A DNA stretch of 51,856 nucleotides, taken from contig CACWXY010000022.1 of assembly GCA_902764915.1 (NCBI GenBank), positions 1 to 51,856 on the forward strand. The letters are read 5' to 3'. Shown in pieces: positions 36,901 through 45,127 of this stretch. The stretch comes from an uncultured Eubacteriales bacterium (lineage in GTDB: Bacteria > Bacillota > Clostridia > Christensenellales > Aristaeellaceae). The position numbers were made by a program, and so were the translations under genes. The notes beneath the pieces were generated by a model that had not been told where the DNA came from, did not search any database, and saw only the letters and a list, made by a program, of their open reading frames with translations. Every line of letters begins with the position of its first letter. Positions within the stretch are counted from its first letter, which is position 1.

Positions 36901-37641
36901 ATGAAGACTGTTCACGAGGTAAGTGCGATCAGCGGTGTCAGTGTGCGCACACTTCAGTACTATGACAGCATCGGTCTTCTGCCACCGACAGCGCATACGG
37001 AAGCCGGATACAGGCTGTATGATGACGCGGCGCTGGAGCGGCTGGCAGAGATTCTTCTGTACCGGGAACTGCAGTTTCCTCTTCGGGAGATCCGGCAGAT
37101 ACTGTGTGATCCCGATGTGGACCGATCGACCGTTCTTTCCCAGCAGATCCGGCTTCTGGAGATGCGGCGGGAGCATATTGACAATCTTCTGACGCTGGCC
37201 AGAGGCATGAAAGTGATGGGGGTGAAACCTTTGTTGGATTTTCAGGCATTTGACACAAGAAAAATTGACGAGTATGAACGGGCTGCGAAAGCCAGCTGGG
37301 GCAAGACAGAAGCCTGGAAGGAGTATGAGGAGAAAAGCCGGGGACGCACCCAGGAAGAGGTGCACAGTCTCTCTGTTCAGATGATGGAATGCATGGCTGC
37401 GCTGGGCAGATACAGGGAAGAGGCCCCGGAAAGTGCGGCCGTACAGGAACAGGTGGCGGCACTGCAGCAGTTTATCACGGATCATTTCTATACCTGCACG
37501 GATGAGATTCTCTCTTCACTGGGAATGATGTATGCGGGCGGAGGCGATATGACCGCGCATATTGACGGAACCTGCGGAGAAGGCACGGGCGCATTTATCC
37601 AGAAGGCAATCGCATGCTATGTGGCTTCCAGAAAACACTGA
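36901..37641 (+). CDS. MerR-family regulator with TipAS-like effector domain
   Basis: 246 residues. Residues 1-70 are the MerR winged helix: VHEVSAISGVSVRTLQYYDS, then TEAGYRLYDDAALERL. A coiled-coil dimerisation helix follows. The C-terminal part (about 120-246) resembles the TipAS drug-binding domain, ending in GAFIQKAIACYV. TipA-type proteins sense antibiotics or other small amphipathic compounds and activate their own promoter. GGGAGGTGAAG precedes the ATG. No efflux gene is adjacent, so the regulon may be only itself or distant genes. Confidence 0.9.
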   Translation: MKTVHEVSAISGVSVRTLQYYDSIGLLPPTAHTEAGYRLYDDAALERLAEILLYRELQFPLREIRQILCDPDVDRSTVLSQQIRLLEMRREHIDNLLTLARGMKVMGVKPLLDFQAFDTRKIDEYERAAKASWGKTEAWKEYEEKSRGRTQEEVHSLSVQMMECMAALGRYREEAPESAAVQEQVAALQQFITDHFYTCTDEILSSLGMMYAGGGDMTAHIDGTCGEGTGAFIQKAIACYVASRKH

Positions 37642-37650
37642 CACTGAAAC

Positions 37651-37686
37651 AGCGGCATACCAAACGGTACGCCGCTGCTTTTTTTA
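37651..37686 (+). terminator. Terminator of the MerR gene
   Basis: AGCGGC-A-TACC pairs with GGTA-C-GCCGCT (37651-37676, one mismatch), followed by CTTTTTTT. It lies between convergent genes and may also serve the macro-domain gene. Confidence 0.85.
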
Positions 37687-38724
37687 TTCAGAATAGGGTC
37701 CAAGACATGGCTGATCATACTTGAACAGCGCGGCGTTGATGGTCAGCATGTCATAGATGCCGCGCCCCACGAAGAACCGGATGATCAGGTCAAAACGGTT
37801 GCTGGGAGAGAAAGCGAGACCGGCACGGGAAAGCAGGTCCATCATTTCTTCCATGCTCAGGCGCAGCGCGATACAGAAAGCGACGGCTGTGGGCTTGGAA
37901 GGCTGATAATGCGCATTGCACCGAATCTTGGAGAATACCTTGCGGTCGATGTTGGCTGCCTTATAGACATCGACATCATCGAGCCCTCTGGCGTCTATGA
38001 GCTGGAACAGCCTTTGCTGAAAGGTGGGGCCGGCGGAAGCAATGACGGAATCCAGATCGTCCGGCATCTCTTCGGAAGCCTCAGGCACTGCATCGGGTGC
38101 GGGAGACTGACATTCCGCTGCTTCCTGTATGCGCAGCTGACGCACGCGTCTCAGAGGCGGGGAGGCTGTGCCGTATTCTTCCTGCGTCAGTCTCTGGACT
38201 TCGAAATCGTCAATAAAGCTTTCAATCTCTTCCTGCAGGCGCTGGGAGAGGACCAGGGAAGAGCGCTGAAAAACGACGAGGGTAATGTCCATATCGTCCT
38301 TGAGAAGAAAGCGCTGAAAGGCATCCAGTGCAATCTGCAGTGCCTCATCCCGGGGAAAGCCATAGCTTCCGGTGGAGATCAGCGGGAACGCAATGCTCTG
38401 GCAGGAAAGATGCTTGGCCAGCTGCAGGCAGCGATCATAGCATGAGCGGAGGATCTCCCTCTCGTGATGATGACCGTCGATCCAGACCGGACCGACCGTA
38501 TGAAGGATATAGCGCGCGTGCAGGCGAAAGGCAGGCGTTTCCTGCACATCACCGGGGCGGATATCCCCGATGGCTTTTCGTGCCCGCAGCAGTTCCTCCA
38601 TGCCTGCGGCCTGATAGATGGCACTGTCGGTTCCGCTGCCGATCGTGGCATGCGGATTGGCTGTATTGACAATCGCGTCGGCAGTGACGCGTGTGATATC
38701 GTTTCGAATGATGCGAAAGGGCAT
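37684..38724 (-). CDS. Macro-domain protein with C-terminal helical (XRE-like) domain
   Basis: 346 residues. The N-terminal 170 are a macro domain: RNDITRVTADAIVNTANPH, then GSGTDSAIYQAAG, HTVGPVW and FPLISTGSYGFPRDEAL. These bind ADP-ribose and often remove it from proteins. A linker (about 175-235) leads to a conserved helical domain with VYKAANIDRKVFSKIR and PSKPTAVAFCIALRLS, which looks like a helix-turn-helix fold, and ends CLGPYSE. A combined ADP-ribose sensing and DNA- or protein-binding role is inferred. No partner ADP-ribosyltransferase is seen nearby. Confidence 0.87.
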   Translation of the reverse strand: MPFRIIRNDITRVTADAIVNTANPHATIGSGTDSAIYQAAGMEELLRARKAIGDIRPGDVQETPAFRLHARYILHTVGPVWIDGHHHEREILRSCYDRCLQLAKHLSCQSIAFPLISTGSYGFPRDEALQIALDAFQRFLLKDDMDITLVVFQRSSLVLSQRLQEEIESFIDDFEVQRLTQEEYGTASPPLRRVRQLRIQEAAECQSPAPDAVPEASEEMPDDLDSVIASAGPTFQQRLFQLIDARGLDDVDVYKAANIDRKVFSKIRCNAHYQPSKPTAVAFCIALRLSMEEMMDLLSRAGLAFSPSNRFDLIIRFFVGRGIYDMLTINAALFKYDQPCLGPYSE

Positions 38725-38859
38725 ACCGGTCTCCTCCTGTCAGGTACAGCAGCATGCGTACCTGCAGCTGCATGGATCAGATGACAGAAAGATCATAAGG
38801 CAGGAAAAGGCGTTTTACAAGGCTGTGGGTTCGGACCATACCCGGGAACACAGAGAAGA

Positions 38860-38888
38860 AAAGGACGTCTGCAGCGCAGACGTCCTTT
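38860..38888 (-). terminator. Terminator of the hydrogenase operon
   Basis: A perfect 13-bp stem (38860-38872 with 38876-38888) with a three-base loop, followed on the minus strand by TTTTCTTCTCT. It lies 12 bases after the hydA stop. Confidence 0.88.
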
Positions 38889-38900
38889 GGGTTTCGTGGA

Positions 38901-40649
38901 TCAGGCCTGATAACGATTGCGGGCCACATAGTGCGTATGCAGGAGCTCGTGAGCCAGGTGGCTGCCGGGCTTATCCAGGTAATTCTGATACAGTGCCTGG
39001 ATTTCCGAATTCTCATGACTCTTGCGCAGCGGCTTGTTGGCATCCTCATTGTACAGAGCTTTGGCGCGTTCCACACGGATATCGCAGTCCATCTTTACCT
39101 GAGAGGAAACGATGGGCTGGCCGCCGCCGTTGACACAGCCGCCGGGGCAGGCCATGATTTCAATGAAGGCATACTTCTTTTCGCCGTTCTTGGCGCGTTC
39201 GAGCAGCTTGGTGGCATTGCCGGTACCGCTGGCAACGGCTACGCTGACCGTGCTGTCACCGATCTGGATGTCGGCTTCCTTAATGCCTTCCACACCGCGG
39301 ACCTCGTGGAATTCCACAGGATCCAGAACCTTACCGGTGATGGTTTCATAGGCAGTGCGCAGTGCGGCTTCCATAACGCCGCCGGTAGCACCGAAGATAA
39401 CGCCGGCACCGGTGGACTCGCCCATGAGAGAGTCAAAGTCACCTTCAGGCAGACGGTTGAAGTCAATGCCGGCTTCCTTGATCATGCGGGCAAGCTCGCG
39501 GGTGGTGATGACCACGTCTACATCAGCCATGCCGTCATGTCCCAGTTCCGGACGGGCGGCTTCAAACTTCTTGGCTGTGCAGGGCATGACGGAGACAACA
39601 ACAATGCTCTGGGGATCAATGTTGTTCTTCTCAGCATAGTAGGTCTTGACCATGGCGCCTACCATCTCATGAGGAGACTTGCAGCTGGACAGATGCGGGA
39701 TAAAGTCGGGATGATAGGTCTCGCAGTACTTGATCCAGCCGGGAGAGCAGGAGGTGATCATGGGAAGCACACCGCCGGTGGTGATGCGCTCCACGAGTTC
39801 ATTGGCTTCTTCCATAATGGTCAGGTCAGCGCCGAAGTCAGTATCGAACACCTTGTCAAAGCCAAGGCGCTTGAGCGCAGTCGCCATCTTACCGGTGACG
39901 GAAGTGCCCATGGGAATGCCGAACTCTTCACCCAGCGCGGCGCGCACGGCGGGAGCGGGCTGCACAACCACATGCTTGTCGGGATCGCGCAGGGCATCCC
40001 ATACACGGGCCGTGTCGTCCTTTTCATACAGAGCGCCAACGGGGCAGTTTACGATGCACTGGCCGCAGTTGATACAGGCCATATCGTTGAGCTTCATCTC
40101 CCAGGGAGACTCGATGGCAGTCTTGAAGCCGCGGTTGACCGGGCCGATGACGCCTACGTTCTGCACATGCGCGCAGACAGCGACACAGCGGCGGCAGAGC
40201 ACGCACTTGTTGTTGTCGCGTACAATGGAGGGAGACAGGTCGTCGATGGTGTACTTGTTGGTGACACCTTCATACTTGTCGCCGTTTTCCACGCCCAGTT
40301 CCAGGCACAGCTTCTGCAGTTCGCAGTTCTGGGAACGCACGCAGCTGAGGCACTTCTTTTCATGCGTGGACAGGGTAAGCTCCAGAAGATTCTTGCGATA
40401 GGCGCGGATCTGGGGCGTATTGGTCTTGACATTCATGCCTTCCGCGGCGGGAAGCACACAGGCTGCCTGCAGGGAACGCGCACCGGAGTCAACTACGCAC
40501 ATACGGCATGCGCCGATCTCATTGATGCCCTTGAGGAAGCACAGTGTCGGGATATGAACACCGGCTTCACGGGCAGCATCCAGGACAGTGGCTCCCTGGG
40601 GAACCTGCACCTGAATGCCGTCTATGGTCAAAGTAATCAGATTATCCAT
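38901..40649 (-). CDS. hydA: [FeFe] hydrogenase catalytic subunit HydA (NAD-linked, HydABC type)
   Basis: 582 residues. A 2Fe-2S domain (C37, C48, C51, C64) is followed by a His-ligated cluster region (H96, C100, C103, C109), and two 4Fe-4S clusters (C149-C159, C192-C202). The H-cluster domain has ITSCSPGW (C301), VMPCTAKKFE (C357) and EIMACPGGCVNGGG (C501, C505). With HydB and HydC it forms the NAD-linked, probably electron-bifurcating complex that makes or uses H2. The L1 motif has Ser after C301 where Clostridium CpI has a second Cys. The gene lies 19 bases after hydB; AGGAGG precedes the ATG. Confidence 0.96.
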   Translation of the reverse strand: MDNLITLTIDGIQVQVPQGATVLDAAREAGVHIPTLCFLKGINEIGACRMCVVDSGARSLQAACVLPAAEGMNVKTNTPQIRAYRKNLLELTLSTHEKKCLSCVRSQNCELQKLCLELGVENGDKYEGVTNKYTIDDLSPSIVRDNNKCVLCRRCVAVCAHVQNVGVIGPVNRGFKTAIESPWEMKLNDMACINCGQCIVNCPVGALYEKDDTARVWDALRDPDKHVVVQPAPAVRAALGEEFGIPMGTSVTGKMATALKRLGFDKVFDTDFGADLTIMEEANELVERITTGGVLPMITSCSPGWIKYCETYHPDFIPHLSSCKSPHEMVGAMVKTYYAEKNNIDPQSIVVVSVMPCTAKKFEAARPELGHDGMADVDVVITTRELARMIKEAGIDFNRLPEGDFDSLMGESTGAGVIFGATGGVMEAALRTAYETITGKVLDPVEFHEVRGVEGIKEADIQIGDSTVSVAVASGTGNATKLLERAKNGEKKYAFIEIMACPGGCVNGGGQPIVSSQVKMDCDIRVERAKALYNEDANKPLRKSHENSEIQALYQNYLDKPGSHLAHELLHTHYVARNRYQA

Positions 40650-40668
40650 TGTTCATTCCTCCTGCACG

Positions 40669-42465
40669 TCAAATCTTTACGATGGCGCCAAAGCGGCACT
40701 TCTCCATGCAGGCACCGCACTTGAGGCACTTGTCGGGATCAATGTGATGCTGCTTCTTGACCTCGCCGGAAATGGCCTGAGCGGGGCAGACGCGTGCGCA
40801 TGCAGTGCAGCCGCGGCACTTGTCGGTGATGACATACTGCAGCAGGGCCTGGCAATGGTGCGCGGGGCACTTCTTGTCGCGGATATGGGCTTCATATTCA
40901 TCGCGGAAGAAGCGCAGCGTGGAGATAACCGGGTTCGGAGCCGTCTGACCCAGACCGCACAGGGCGGTGGACTTGATCGTCTGAGCAAGCTCTTCCAGCT
41001 TCTCAATGTCGCCTTCCTTGCCCTTGCCATTGACGATGCGGTTGAGGATCTCCAGCATACGCTTGGTGCCGATACGGCAGGGTGTGCACTTGCCGCAGGA
41101 CTCATCGCAGATGAAGTCCAGGTAGAAACGGGCGATGTCAACCATACAGTTGTCTTCGTCCATGACGATCATACCGCCGGAGCCCATCATGGAGCCGGCA
41201 GCGATCAGGTTGTCATAGTCCACGGGGGTATCCAGCAGGGACTCAGGCAGACAGCCGCCGGAAGGACCGCCGGTCTGTACGGCCTTGAACTTCTTGCCGT
41301 TGGGGATGCCGCCGCCGATATCATAGATGATGGTGCGCAGGGTTGTGCCCATGGGAACTTCCACAAGACCGGTATTGTTGATCTTGCCGCCCAGAGCGAA
41401 CACCTTGGTGCCCTTGGACTTTTCGGTGCCCATGGAGGCGTACCAGTCTGCACCGTGCAGGATAATCTGCGCTACATTGGCGTAGGTCTCCACGTTGTTG
41501 AGCATGGTGGGCTTGGCGAACAGTCCCTTTACGGCAGGGAACGGAGGACGGGTGGTGGGCTCGCCGCGCTTGCCTTCGATGGAGTGCATCAGAGCGGTTT
41601 CCTCGCCGCAGACGAATGCGCCGGCACCAAGACGGATGAACAGATCAAAGTTGAAGCCGGTTCCGAAGATATCCTTGCCCAGCAGTCCGTACTCGCGTGC
41701 CTGGTTGATGGCCACGGTCAGGCGCTTGACGGCAATGGGATACTCGGCACGGACGTAGATGTAGCCCTCGCTGGCACCGATGGCATAGCCGGCAATGGCC
41801 ATGGCCTCGATGATGGCATGCGGGTCGCCTTCCAGAATGGAACGGTCCATGAATGCGCCGGGGTCGCCCTCGTCAGCGTTGCAGGCCACGTATTTCTGGT
41901 CGGACTGGGAGTTGTAGGTGAACTTCCACTTCAGACCGGTGGGGAATCCGCCGCCGCCGCGGCCGCGCAGACCGGACTTGAGGATTTCGTCGATGACCTG
42001 CTCGCGGGTCATGGAGGTCAGGGCCTTTTCCAGGGCACGATAGCCGTCCATGGCAAGGTATTCATCGATGTTTTCAGGATCGATGACGCCGCAGTTGCGC
42101 AGCGCGATACGATGCTGATGCTTGTAGAAGGTGATGTCTTCCAGCGCTTTTTCCGCGTTCTGTTCGCGGGTCGCGTGATCGGTATAGACCAGATGCTCGA
42201 CCTTACGGCCCTTGAGCAGGTGCTCGGTGACGATCTCGTCCACGTTTTCGGGCTTGACGCGGCTGTAGAAAGTGCCGTCCGGATAGACGATGACCACAGG
42301 GCCGGCCTCGCACAGACCGAAGCAGCCGGTACGGATGACCTTGACTTCCTTTTCCAGGTTGTTTTCGGCCAGTTTTTCATTGAAGCGTTCAATCAGGGTT
42401 GCGGAGCCGGAGGAAGAACAACCGGTACCACCGCAGACCAGTACATGCGAGCGATAAATATCCAT
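40669..42465 (-). CDS. hydB: NAD-binding hydrogenase subunit HydB (NuoF-like)
   Basis: 598 residues. The N-terminal thioredoxin-like 2Fe-2S domain has VCGGTGCSSSGS and RTGCFGLCEAGP. The NuoF core carries the FMN/NADH motifs GLRGRGGGGFPTGLKW and GAGAFVCGEETAL, and the 4Fe-4S motif CGKCTPCRIG. The C-terminus adds two ferredoxin clusters (CRGCTACARVCP and CLKCGACMEKC). This full arrangement is typical of HydB of bifurcating hydrogenases. It transfers electrons between NAD(H), ferredoxin and HydA. AGGAGG precedes the ATG. Confidence 0.96.
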   Translation of the reverse strand: MDIYRSHVLVCGGTGCSSSGSATLIERFNEKLAENNLEKEVKVIRTGCFGLCEAGPVVIVYPDGTFYSRVKPENVDEIVTEHLLKGRKVEHLVYTDHATREQNAEKALEDITFYKHQHRIALRNCGVIDPENIDEYLAMDGYRALEKALTSMTREQVIDEILKSGLRGRGGGGFPTGLKWKFTYNSQSDQKYVACNADEGDPGAFMDRSILEGDPHAIIEAMAIAGYAIGASEGYIYVRAEYPIAVKRLTVAINQAREYGLLGKDIFGTGFNFDLFIRLGAGAFVCGEETALMHSIEGKRGEPTTRPPFPAVKGLFAKPTMLNNVETYANVAQIILHGADWYASMGTEKSKGTKVFALGGKINNTGLVEVPMGTTLRTIIYDIGGGIPNGKKFKAVQTGGPSGGCLPESLLDTPVDYDNLIAAGSMMGSGGMIVMDEDNCMVDIARFYLDFICDESCGKCTPCRIGTKRMLEILNRIVNGKGKEGDIEKLEELAQTIKSTALCGLGQTAPNPVISTLRFFRDEYEAHIRDKKCPAHHCQALLQYVITDKCRGCTACARVCPAQAISGEVKKQHHIDPDKCLKCGACMEKCRFGAIVKI

Positions 42466-42482
42466 GCGCTTTTCCTCCTGAA

Positions 42483-42860
42483 TTAGGCGTTCTCAGCCGC
42501 GCCGATGGTGTACTCGTCCACCGGGCGTCCATTGACGATGTGCTCAGCTACGATGCGGCTGACCATTTCCGGCTTCACATGGACATAGGTGACCTTGTCC
42601 TTGCCGGGAAGAATAACGTCCACCATGGGCTCCAGACGGCACATGCCGATGCAGCCGGTCTGAGAAACCGTGACATGCTCCAGATGACGCTTCTGGATTT
42701 CATCCATGAAGGCGAGCATGACAGGACGGGCGCCTGCCGCAATGCCGCAGGTAGCCATGCCGATCACCACGCGGGTGACTTCGCCCTTTTCTTCCTTGCG
42801 CAGATTAATGCGCTCCAGAGTAGACTTGCGAATGGCTTCAAGTTCAGCCAATGATTTCAT
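42483..42860 (-). CDS. Thioredoxin-like (2Fe-2S) ferredoxin-domain protein
   Basis: 125 residues from the ATG at 42860 (GGGAGG upstream). An N-terminal helix is followed by VVIGMATCGIAAGARP and VSQTGCIGMCRLEP. Only three Cys (C38, C70, C74) are present, whereas a 2Fe-2S cluster of this fold normally uses four. Similar small genes sit next to hydB in other anaerobes. It may be an accessory electron carrier or a sensor. It overlaps the HATPase gene by four bases. Confidence 0.85.
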   Translation of the reverse strand: MKSLAELEAIRKSTLERINLRKEEKGEVTRVVIGMATCGIAAGARPVMLAFMDEIQKRHLEHVTVSQTGCIGMCRLEPMVDVILPGKDKVTYVHVKPEMVSRIVAEHIVNGRPVDEYTIGAAENA

Positions 42861-43411
42861 TTCGAAATACCTCCCAGTATTGGTTCGATTTCTTCGTGAA
42901 GAGATGCCTGAATCCACGAAACGACGTCCGGCTCGCTGAGGGATACGCCTTCCAGCACAGGCCGGATTTCTTCCGTGGTAAAGTACATTTCCCCGCCGGG
43001 ACCTGTGCAGCGCAGCGAAAACTCCGGATGGTCCGGACTTCCCATAATGATCGTCGCCATGGTGGACGCGAGATCGCCCAGAGGCAGGCAGTCTATGGAG
43101 GATGTGATAAACCGGGCAACGATCACTGTGCCCTTTCCAACCTCGCTGCTGATCTGTACATCGCCGCCGGACTGCATGGCGTTCTGCATGAGAAGCGGAA
43201 TCCCCAGTCCCACTTTCCGCGTGGTACGGGTGGTGACAAAGGGCGAGCGCACACGCTCGAGCAGTTCAGGACTCATGCCTTTTCCGTCATCCTTGACCTG
43301 CATGAACAGCGTACCGTCCGCTTTCAGGTCAAAGGAGATATCCACATGCGCAGCACCGGCAGTGACGGAGTTCTGGACAATGTCCAGAAGATGCAGGGAA
43401 ATTTCTTTCAT
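42857..43411 (-). CDS. GHKL (HATPase_c) ATP-binding protein of the hydrogenase cluster
   Basis: 184 residues. The ATP site is recognisable: N-box LLDIVQNSVTAGA, G1-box VKDDGKGM, then TTRKVGLGIPLLMQNA. There is no dimerisation/phospho-acceptor domain, so it is not a normal sensor kinase; it resembles a lone histidine-kinase catalytic domain or anti-sigma-like ATPase. It lies between HydC and the small ferredoxin gene. A regulatory role in the hydrogenase circuit is inferred from this context. Confidence 0.87.
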   Translation of the reverse strand: MKEISLHLLDIVQNSVTAGAAHVDISFDLKADGTLFMQVKDDGKGMSPELLERVRSPFVTTRTTRKVGLGIPLLMQNAMQSGGDVQISSEVGKGTVIVARFITSSIDCLPLGDLASTMATIIMGSPDHPEFSLRCTGPGGEMYFTTEEIRPVLEGVSLSEPDVVSWIQASLHEEIEPILGGISK

Positions 43412-43416
43412 GGAAA

Positions 43417-43887
43417 TTATGCGGTCTGATACTTTGCAAGAATGCCGGGAACCGCATCCGGGGTCAGTCGGCCGTAGACTTCGCCATTAATGGTCATGAC
43501 AGGTGCCAGACCGCAGGCGCCGAGGCAGCGGGTGGCTTCCAGGGTGAACTTTCCGTCATCGGTTGTTCCGCCCACGGGGATATGCAACTCTTCTGAGAGC
43601 TTGTCGAGGACCTTCTGGGAGCCCTTGACGTAGCAGGCAGTGCCAAGGCATACGCTGATGAGATATTCTCCCTTGGGACGCAGAGAGAACTGGGCATAGA
43701 ATGTGGCCACGCCGTAGACTTCGGACAGCGTGACGCCCAGACCGTCAGCAATGATTTTCTGCACATCCTCCGGGACGCAGCCGAAAATGGCCTGTGCACC
43801 CTGCAGAACGGGCATCAATGCGCCGGGCTGTGACTTGTGATTCTGGATCAGCTGTTCAAGCTCGGCATACTTCTCCTTCTCGTTCAT
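43417..43887 (-). CDS. hydC: Hydrogenase subunit HydC (NuoE-like 2Fe-2S)
   Basis: 156 residues, normal length for NuoE. It has QGAQAIFGCVPEDV, GVATFYAQFSLRPKG and two Cys pairs, SVCLGTACYVKG and RCLGACGLAPV, which bind one 2Fe-2S cluster. It completes the HydABC complex. AGGAGGTAGG lies before the ATG. The gene starts a new block after a hairpin at 44028, so it may have its own promoter in the 140 bases upstream, though I cannot point to one. Confidence 0.94.
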   Translation of the reverse strand: MNEKEKYAELEQLIQNHKSQPGALMPVLQGAQAIFGCVPEDVQKIIADGLGVTLSEVYGVATFYAQFSLRPKGEYLISVCLGTACYVKGSQKVLDKLSEELHIPVGGTTDDGKFTLEATRCLGACGLAPVMTINGEVYGRLTPDAVPGILAKYQTA

Positions 43888-44027
43888 GAGTGAAACCTAC
43901 CTCCTTGTTGTCAACCCTGCCATACCACAGAGAACCGGCAGGGGCGTATTACTTCCAATACCAATTGGGAATGTTATCATGAAAAGAAAAGTTTGTACAT
44001 CTTCTGTCAATCTTTTTTCAAAATTTT

Positions 44028-44042
44028 GTGACCGCGGGTCAC
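44028..44042 (-). terminator. Short hairpin with T-run at the end of the PHP gene
   Basis: GTGACC-CGC-GGTCAC (minus strand) overlaps the PHP stop codon and is followed by AAAATTTTG. It may attenuate transcription into hydC. Confidence 0.45.
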
Positions 44043-44761
44043 ATGTGGGCAGGGGAAACGACCGGGGAGCGGAGCCAGGCCAGGAACGCGTCCACGGTGG
44101 GTTCGGGAAGCCCGATGGTGATTTCCGGCTCCAGAATATCACCCAGGTAATGCGCATCCGAGGAGTGCAGCACATGCCGTCCCTCCTGCGGTTCCTGCGG
44201 GCAGGGAAGCGCGCGCCAGACTTCCACGGCGGTGAAGTTCAGATCGTCCGGGAAAAAGCCCAGGTTGACCAGAAGTCCGTTACTGCCGCGGTTGATATGG
44301 GCAGGCACAGGAACGCCGCCGAACTCGCGGACCAGAGCGGCGGCCCTGGACAGGGGAAGGTCGGAAGCGCCCATGAGAAGAAGATCTTCCTCTGCCACAA
44401 TCTCATCGTCTTCGTTGACAATCCGCTGATTGCCGAAGTAGGAAGGCTTGTTCTTGGCTTTGGGCATATGTCCCCGCAGCATCTCCCCGAATTCCAGGGC
44501 GGTATCCACGGTGGGAAAATAGCCGAGCATATGGACTTCTTCGCGTGTGGTGATCTCCATCCCCGGGATCAGCAGCAGCCCGTAGGCATCGCAGCAGGTC
44601 TTGACATAGGGCAGATTGCGCGCTGTGTTATGGTCTGTGACGGCAATCATCTGAAGGCCTTTGACCATGGCCATGCCGCAGATATTGGCGGGTGTGGACT
44701 CGTCGCTGCCGCAGGGGGAAAGGCAGGAATGGATATGCAGGTCGGAAAAATAGCGTTTCAT
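44039..44761 (-). CDS. PHP-domain phosphoesterase
   Basis: 240 residues. The metal-binding PHP motifs are FSDLHIHSCLSPCG, AVTDHNT, GMEITTREEVHMLGYF, PAHINR and HSSDAHYLGD. PHP proteins hydrolyse phosphoesters. Members of this type are found in the hydrogenase regulatory clusters of Clostridia and Thermotogae next to a sensory hydrogenase, but their substrate is unknown. It begins seven bases after the DRTGG gene, so the two are probably translated together. Confidence 0.88.
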   Translation of the reverse strand: MKRYFSDLHIHSCLSPCGSDESTPANICGMAMVKGLQMIAVTDHNTARNLPYVKTCCDAYGLLLIPGMEITTREEVHMLGYFPTVDTALEFGEMLRGHMPKAKNKPSYFGNQRIVNEDDEIVAEEDLLLMGASDLPLSRAAALVREFGGVPVPAHINRGSNGLLVNLGFFPDDLNFTAVEVWRALPCPQEPQEGRHVLHSSDAHYLGDILEPEITIGLPEPTVDAFLAWLRSPVVSPAHM

Positions 44762-44768
44762 GATTGTC

Positions 44769-45113
44769 TTATGCGTGGGCCGGAACCTGATGGGCGTGCA
44801 GTACGCCGCAGATTTCATAGCCGGTCAGGGGTGAGGAGAGAACACACATGCCCTCGTCAATGGCTTTCTTCAGGCTCTCCTCTTCCATGTCAATCTCTTC
44901 TGGGAGCACAACACAGGCCATGTCCGCAAGCACTGCCACGGCGATGACATTCATATGCGTCTGTACGGTCACCCAGGCCATGCCTTCTTCTCCGTGGGAC
45001 ATGACCCATGACAGAAGGTCACAGGTATAGGCACAGGTGATTTCCTTGGAGTCATCTACTTCCGGGGTCAGATTGCGGGCCGAGATGGCCAGTGCAAGAT
45101 CATGGACAGTCAA
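44769..45113 (-). CDS. DRTGG-domain protein (copy 1)
   Basis: 114 residues starting at a TTG (45113) with AAAGGAGG nine bases upstream. The DRTGG-like pattern is visible: LALAISARNLTPEV near the start, YTCDLLSWVMSH, and VLPEEI with TGYEICGVLH at the end. It shares its layout with the second DRTGG protein at 46891. These domains may bind nucleotides or act as scaffolds; the role is unknown. It follows the sensory hydrogenase gene by 14 bases. Confidence 0.82.
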   Translation of the reverse strand: MTVHDLALAISARNLTPEVDDSKEITCAYTCDLLSWVMSHGEEGMAWVTVQTHMNVIAVAVLADMACVVLPEEIDMEEESLKKAIDEGMCVLSSPLTGYEICGVLHAHQVPAHA

Positions 45114-45127
45114 TGCGTTTTCCTCCT

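Noticed and set aside
38931..42486. Two long plus-strand frames opposite hydA and hydB (about 600 codons each)
   Set aside because: They mirror the codon pattern of the real hydrogenase genes and show no domain of their own.
43944..43975. Rex operator upstream of hydC
   Set aside because: The palindrome TTCCAAT/ATTGGGAA does not match the Rex pattern TTGTTAA-N4-TTAACAA.
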